In this document: piece after piece, positions 6,260 to 8,683 of the stretch
How positions within the stretch are numbered: the first letter of the stretch is position 1
Layout of the letters: each line of letters begins with the position of its first letter
From: Actinomycetes bacterium
Lineage (GTDB): Bacteria; Actinomycetota; Actinomycetes; Propionibacteriales; Propionibacteriaceae
DNA length: 8,683 nt
Direction: 5' to 3'
Assembly (NCBI GenBank): GCA_023387135.1
Contig: JAEWIK010000100.1
Location: forward strand, 1 to 8,683
Position numbers and translations under genes: made by a program
Notes under the pieces: generated by a model
Told to the model about the DNA's origin: nothing
Seen by the model: only the letters and a program-made list of their open reading frames with translations
Database searches by the model: none

Positions 6260-6568
6260 TCAGGCTGCGGGTGGCTCTGTGGTGAGCTGGATCTGGAGGT
6301 GTCCGCCGAGGGCGCGGGCGAGTCGGTCGAGCATGACGATCGTGGGGAGTTGGGCGGCGTTCTCGATGGCGGAGATGACCGCCTGGCTGGTGCCGGCGAG
6401 GCGTCCGAGTTCGGTCTGAGTGAGCCCGGCGTCCGCGCGGGCGTTGTAGACGAGGTCGGCGACGACCAGCCGGATGTCCGCCGCCTGCGCGGCGTCGTCG
6501 TACGCGGCACGCTCGGCGTCGGTCATCGCACCGAGCGTGGCGTCGCGGGTGGTCTCCCAGTCGGTCAT
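6260..6568 (-). CDS. XRE-family antitoxin, HigA-like (module 1)
   Basis: A 102-residue DNA-binding antitoxin. The helix-turn-helix is at about 36-88: VADLVYNARADAGLTQTELGRLAGTSQAVISAIENAAQLPTIVMLDRLARALG. It is followed by a short strand (HLQIQLTTE). An alanine- and aspartate-rich N-terminal region (residues 1-33) is probably the part that binds the toxin, although in some HigA proteins this is C-terminal. The ATG at 6568 overlaps the toxin stop in an ATGA, the usual toxin-first HigBA order. It should neutralise the upstream toxin and repress the shared promoter at 6902-6930. The family is clear; TA function is inferred from gene pairing. Confidence 0.85.
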   Translation of the reverse strand: MTDWETTRDATLGAMTDAERAAYDDAAQAADIRLVVADLVYNARADAGLTQTELGRLAGTSQAVISAIENAAQLPTIVMLDRLARALGGHLQIQLTTEPPAA

Positions 6569-6894
6569 CGGTTCTCCCGTCTTCTGGCTGCGGCCCTGCG
6601 GGCTCGCAGGACCTCGCGCCGCTCGTTGTCTCTCGTCTTGCGGAAGGTCGTCAGGGTGATGACCTGGCGCTCGGCGTCGAACACAGAGGTGATGCGCTGG
6701 CTCACGCGTCCGTGCTGCAGGGCGAACCGGAGTTCGAAGAGGCCGTCACCGAGCGAGCGTGAGAGCGGCATCCGGACGTGCGAACCCAGTGTGGCGAGCC
6801 GCTCCAGCGCGCGGTCGGTGGTCGCCCGGTCCTCGACCGCCAAGGTCGAGTACCACGTGGCCACCTCGGCAGACAGTTCGATCCGCCACCGCAT
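6565..6894 (-). CDS. HigB/RelE-like toxin, Gp49-like family (module 1)
   Basis: A 109-residue protein of the phage-derived Gp49-like/HigB branch of the RelE superfamily, whose members cleave mRNA on the ribosome. The family pattern is seen in RWRIELSAEVATWYSTL (2-18), GDGLFELRFALQHGRVSQRITSVFD (49-73, with R56 in the ELR motif), and TTFRKTRDNERREVLRARR (82-100), the usual basic C-terminal region. The ATG at 6894 is preferred: a -10 box TATATT is 7 bases upstream and a TTGAGG -35 box is correctly placed, and the homologue at 8228-8599 starts at the same point of the alignment. The frame is open to a TTG at 6930, but that extension would start at the -35 box. The basic tail (RARRAAARRRENR) is notable. 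Confidence 0.83.
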   Translation of the reverse strand: MRWRIELSAEVATWYSTLAVEDRATTDRALERLATLGSHVRMPLSRSLGDGLFELRFALQHGRVSQRITSVFDAERQVITLTTFRKTRDNERREVLRARRAAARRRENR

Positions 6895-6901
6895 GTCCGA
6901 C

Positions 6902-6930
6902 AATATACGACAAACAGGATATATCCTCAA
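6902..6930 (-). promoter_or_regulatory. Promoter and palindromic operator of TA module 1
   Basis: On the minus strand a -35 box TTGAGG (6930-6925), a 17-base spacer and a -10 box TATATT (6907-6902) form a good promoter. The transcription start would fall on or next to the ATG at 6894. A perfect 12-bp palindrome AGGATATATCCT (6916-6927) lies between and over the -35 box, where the XRE antitoxin would be expected to bind. The sequence CGACAA also occurs twice, at 6898 and 6908, one helical turn apart. Confidence 0.72.
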
Positions 6931-7092
6931 GGAGATGGCCCCGCTTCATGGGAGGTGGGCACGCTTCCCAACCCGTGGTGACGGATGATGCCGTGGCCGC
7001 CGGACGGCAGCCACTGACCACGGCGCCCCTGTGGACAACCGCCGCACACCCGGTCGCTGCGGAATCCTTGTGCATATGGCATAGGAGACGAC
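6931..7092. other. Divergent intergenic region with a nested inverted repeat
   Basis: This 162-bp stretch separates the minus-strand TA promoter from the plus-strand ribbon-helix-helix gene. GCCGTGG (6990-6996) and CCACGGC (7018-7024) are perfect 7-bp arms around a smaller inverted repeat centred near 7003. No coding region is supported. A ribosome binding site AGGAG (7083-7087) belongs to the gene at 7093. Confidence 0.45.
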
Positions 7093-7413
7093 ATGAGCAG
7101 CATCGACCCGAGCCGGTATGTGTACCGGCCTGGTGAGTCGGAGGTCGCGGAGGTCGACCTCGATGAAACCGTGATCCACGACGCCGTCACGGGCGAGCGG
7201 GTCACCGAGGCCGACCTCGACCGCGAGGCGGCCGAACGCTGGCCGGGCCTGACACCCGGTGGGAAGTCGCTGTCGGGCGACGGCACCCACTCGCCCGTCC
7301 TCCGCGTGGTCGTGTCCCGCGAGACGGCCGACCGAGTCAAGCAACGCGCCTACGCACAGCGCATGTCGGTGTCCCGCTACCTCCGCAGCCTCATCGAGCG
7401 CGACGTGTCCTGA
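7093..7413 (+). CDS. Ribbon-helix-helix (CopG-like) DNA-binding protein
   Basis: A 106-residue protein whose C-terminal third is a ribbon-helix-helix fold: the strand PVLRVVVS (68-75), helix A ETADRVKQRAYAQRM (77-91), and helix B SVSRYLRSLIERDV (92-105). The N-terminal part (YVYRPGESEVAEVDLDETVIHDAVTGERVTEADLDREAAERWPG) is acidic, probably flexible, and matches no function I know. Proteins of this plan are often antitoxins or small regulators, but no toxin gene follows: the next 146 bp hold only repeats and a promoter. It could be an orphan antitoxin or a stand-alone repressor. The ATG at 7093 has AGGAG 5 bases upstream, which fixes the start. It is divergent from TA module 1. Confidence 0.75.
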   Translation: MSSIDPSRYVYRPGESEVAEVDLDETVIHDAVTGERVTEADLDREAAERWPGLTPGGKSLSGDGTHSPVLRVVVSRETADRVKQRAYAQRMSVSRYLRSLIERDVS

Positions 7414-7428
7414 CCGGGTACCAGTCGA

Positions 7429-7441
7429 TGGCCGAGGTCCG
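7429..7441 (+). repeat. Partial copy of the 59-bp island repeat
   Basis: TGGCCGAGGTCCG matches the first 14 bases of the full repeat except one base (TTGGCTGAGGTCCG), 23 bp before the full copy at 7451 and in the same direction. It suggests a truncated tandem copy. Confidence 0.5.
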
Positions 7442-7450
7442 CACCCGGTC

Positions 7451-7509
7451 GTTGGCTGAGGTCCGAGCGTCAGCGAGGAGTCACGAAGCCCTCGACCGGT
7501 GATGGGGTC
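7451..7509 (+). repeat. 59-bp island repeat, copy A
   Basis: It begins GTTGGCTGAGGTCCGAGCG and ends GATGGGGTC. It matches copy B (7866-7924) over its whole length with about ten differences and two compensating single-base gaps. It contains a possible hairpin: CGAGGA (7474-7479) and CCCTCG (7489-7494) pair over 5 bp. It lies between the ribbon-helix-helix gene and the MNT gene. Confidence 0.85.
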
Positions 7510-7520
7510 GTCCACAGGCA

Positions 7521-7551
7521 TCGACCTGGGGGTGAGGTGGAGCACTACACT
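7521..7551 (+). promoter_or_regulatory. Possible promoter of the MNT gene
   Basis: TACACT at 7546-7551 fits a -10 box and lies 8 bases before the ATG at 7560; TCGACC at 7521-7526 could be a -35 box with a long 19-base spacer. GAGGTGGAG (7534-7542) is purine-rich but 17 bases from the start, so a leaderless or very short leader is more likely. Confidence 0.4.
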
Positions 7552-7559
7552 GCCTGGGC

Positions 7560-7856
7560 ATGGAGCCGCTGGCGGTCGATCTGGAGCGCTTGCGTGAGGT
7601 GTGCGAGCGCTATGGGATCGCACGCCTGGACGTGTTCGGTTCCGTTGCGCGTGGCACCGCGACGGAAGACAGTGACGTGGACCTGCTCTACACGCTGGCG
7701 CCGGGAACTCGCCTCGGATGGGCCATCGAAGAGCTGGCGGCGGAGTTGGCCGGAGTCCTGGGGCGGCCGGTCGACCTTGTCTCTCCCCGCGCCCTGAACG
7801 TGCGGATCCGTGACGAAGTCCTCCGCGAAGCGCAGCCCCTCTATGCGGCGGCGTGA
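7560..7856 (+). CDS. MNT-type minimal nucleotidyltransferase (MntA-like), no adjacent HEPN partner
   Basis: A 98-residue protein of the DNA polymerase beta-type nucleotidyltransferase superfamily. The signature FGSVARGTATEDSDVDLL (26-43) gives the GS motif (G27, S28) and the catalytic pair D39 and D41. The third carboxylate is D72 in RPVDLVSP. All three acidic residues are present, so it should be active. In HEPN-MNT toxin-antitoxin systems such proteins are antitoxins that AMPylate and silence the HEPN ribonuclease. Here no HEPN gene (RX4-6H motif) is found within the window: a ribbon-helix-helix gene lies upstream and an XRE antitoxin converges from downstream. It may be an orphan, or may act on a partner encoded elsewhere. 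The ATG at 7560 begins the expected N-terminal helix (LERLREVCERYGI). It is flanked by two copies of the island repeat. Confidence 0.88.
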   Translation: MEPLAVDLERLREVCERYGIARLDVFGSVARGTATEDSDVDLLYTLAPGTRLGWAIEELAAELAGVLGRPVDLVSPRALNVRIRDEVLREAQPLYAAA

Positions 7857-7865
7857 CCTTCTCCT

Positions 7866-7924
7866 GTTGGCGGAGGTCCGAGCGGGGCGAGGGGTCACCA
7901 AGCCCTCGACCGGGCGTCGGGGTC
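7866..7924 (+). repeat. 59-bp island repeat, copy B
   Basis: It begins GTTGGCGGAGGTCCGAGCG and ends CGTCGGGGTC. It lies between the convergent MNT and XRE genes and its last two bases fall in the XRE stop codon. A perfect 6-bp stem, CGAGGG (7888-7893) and CCCTCG (7903-7908), encloses a 9-base loop; the repeat could act as a terminator for both genes, though it has no T-tract. Confidence 0.85.
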
Positions 7925-8231
7925 AGGCGATGAGGTAGTTGGTGTCGCCGAACTCGGCTTCGACGCGGAGCTTGCCGCCGAGCGCTTCGACGTAGCGGCG
8001 CAGGGTGTCGATGTGGGTGTGGTCGATGTTGCCGCGTTCGATCTGGGAGACGCGGTTCTGGCCGATCGACAACTCCTTGGCGAGTTCGACCTGGGTCACC
8101 TGCTGGGCTTCGCGGATCTCGCGCAACCGTGCGGCCCGGACCACCTGCCGCACTTCCGCGACCGCAGCCGCGAGTTCCTGGGGATCGATCGGCCGTTCGG
8201 CCAGCATCTCCTCAAGGCTGCTCGTGCTCAT
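7923..8231 (-). CDS. XRE-family antitoxin, HigA-like (module 2)
   Basis: A 102-residue helix-turn-helix protein. The DNA-binding domain is at about 34-86: AARLREIREAQQVTQVELAKELSIGQNRVSQIERGNIDHTHIDTLRRYVEALGG, with IGQNRVSQIER as the recognition helix. A C-terminal strand (KLRVEAEFGDTNYLIA) follows. The N-terminal segment includes LEEMLAERPIDPQELAAAVAEV. This layout is typical of the antitoxins paired with Gp49-like toxins. The ATG at 8231 overlaps the toxin stop in an ATGA, as in module 1. Sequence similarity to the module 1 antitoxin is limited to the HTH fold, so the two are not recent duplicates. It should neutralise the toxin and repress the shared promoter. Confidence 0.88.
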   Translation of the reverse strand: MSTSSLEEMLAERPIDPQELAAAVAEVRQVVRAARLREIREAQQVTQVELAKELSIGQNRVSQIERGNIDHTHIDTLRRYVEALGGKLRVEAEFGDTNYLIA

Positions 8232-8599
8232 CGTCTCTCACCTTCCTTCTTCTTCAGTTCCGCCAGATGTCGTTCGTAACGCCGGTCGGCCAGTGGGATG
8301 TTCCTGCGGTACCACGTCGCCCAGTCGTTCGTCTTGTCACCGGCCACCAGCAGGATCGCCGCCCTCGCCGGATCGAAGATGAACAGGACTCTGATGGTTT
8401 GTCGTCCCGGCGCCGGTGGGCGCAGTTCCTTCATGTTGGGAAACCGCGAGCCCTTGACGGTGTCGACCAGAGGGCGACCCAGGGCGGGTCCTTCCTCTGC
8501 CAGCACGATCAGCGACGCCGTCACGCTCTTGTACGTCGCCTCATCGACCGACTTCAACCAGGCGCGTACTTCCGTCGTCAACCTGACTTCCCAACGCAC
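8228..8599 (-). CDS. RelE/HigB-like toxin, Gp49-like family (module 2)
   Basis: A 123-residue toxin of the Gp49-like family, expected to inhibit translation by mRNA cleavage. Family features are VRWEVRLTTEVRAWLKSV (1-18), GRPLVDTVKGSRFPNMKELRP (41-61), the IRVLFIFDPARAAILLVAGDK core (69-89), and the C-terminal WYRRNIPLADRRYERHLAEL. The start is uncertain: I prefer GTG at 8599 because the protein then aligns with the start of the module 1 toxin (RWEVRLTTEV against RWRIELSAEV) and an extended -10 box lies 6 bases upstream. An ATG at 8635 would add 12 residues that match nothing in the family. The stop overlaps the antitoxin ATG, so the two are coupled. Confidence 0.86.
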   Translation of the reverse strand: MRWEVRLTTEVRAWLKSVDEATYKSVTASLIVLAEEGPALGRPLVDTVKGSRFPNMKELRPPAPGRQTIRVLFIFDPARAAILLVAGDKTNDWATWYRRNIPLADRRYERHLAELKKKEGERR

Positions 8600-8605
8600 C
8601 CTCCA

Positions 8606-8614
8606 AGAATAGCA
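8606..8614 (-). promoter_or_regulatory. Extended -10 promoter element of TA module 2
   Basis: On the minus strand TGC-TATTCT (8614-8606) is an extended -10 element. Six bases (TGGAGG) separate it from the GTG at 8599, so transcription would start at the start codon. The GGAGG directly abuts the GTG and is too close to serve as a ribosome binding site. No clear -35 box or perfect palindrome is visible. Confidence 0.5.
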
Positions 8615-8655
8615 GGGATCTCTGATACTACGCATGGCTGATGTCTGACCCAGTT

Positions 8656-8683
8656 ATTGGCTGAGGTCCGAGCGGTAGCGGGG
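8656..8683 (+). repeat. 59-bp island repeat, copy C, cut by the window end
   Basis: ATTGGCTGAGGTCCGAGCGG matches the first 19 bases of copy A except for the first base, then GTAGCGGGG follows the same pattern. The copy is in the same orientation as A and B and lies beyond the promoter of TA module 2. The rest is outside the window. Confidence 0.75.

Noticed and set aside
6894..6930. TTG at 6930 as the start of toxin 1
   Set aside because: It lies on the -35 box of a good promoter whose transcript would begin near 6894, and the family alignment begins at the ATG at 6894.
5966..6988. A 340-residue plus-strand reading frame across the membrane protein start and TA module 1
   Set aside because: It is low-complexity and antisense to three well-supported genes and to the TA promoter.
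7451..7924. The repeats as a CRISPR array
   Set aside because: Only two full copies about 400 bp apart with genes between them; no regular spacers and no cas genes.
7451..8683. The 59-bp repeats as integron attC sites separating gene cassettes
   Set aside because: Length, direct orientation and TA-type cargo are suggestive, but the paired 7-bp core sites (RYYYAAC at one end, GTTRRRY at the other) are not present: GTTGGCT at one end is only a near match and the other end has no counterpart. No integrase gene is visible either.

Overview
The window comes from a high-GC Gram-positive bacterium, most likely an actinomycete. Coding sequences are strongly GC-rich at third positions, GTG starts are common, -10 boxes are of the TANNNT type, and several genes appear to be leaderless. 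No rRNA, tRNA, CRISPR array or insertion sequence was seen.

Left part (1-2790): an arsenic locus. A cysteine-free ArsR-like regulator (its 5' end probably lies outside the window) is translationally coupled to an ArsM-type arsenite S-adenosylmethionine methyltransferase. Converging on it, on the minus strand, is a second unit: a Cys-rich ArsR repressor, an ArsP-type permease with the TPFCSCS motif, and a small CXXC thioredoxin-like protein. The expected division of labour is that ArsM makes methylarsenicals, the permease exports trivalent arsenicals, the small redox protein supplies thiol chemistry, and ArsR represses its own promoter through a 16-bp palindrome that covers the start codon.

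Middle part (2788-6179): a TetR-family regulator is divergent from a minus-strand operon of a DUF2871-type four-helix membrane protein and a DHA2-like MFS efflux pump. A 15-bp palindrome lies between them and is the probable TetR operator. An uncharacterised eight-helix membrane protein converges on TetR, and the two coding ends overlap by 27 bp.

Right part (6260-8683): an accessory island of small genes. It holds two toxin-first HigBA-like toxin-antitoxin modules (each with an ATGA overlap), a ribbon-helix-helix protein, and an MNT-type minimal nucleotidyltransferase without an adjacent HEPN partner. A 59-bp repeat occurs in two full copies and one copy cut by the window edge, all in the same orientation, and it separates these small cassettes. 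I could not identify the repeat as any named element; it is the most unusual structure in the window together with the recurring leaderless promoter layout.
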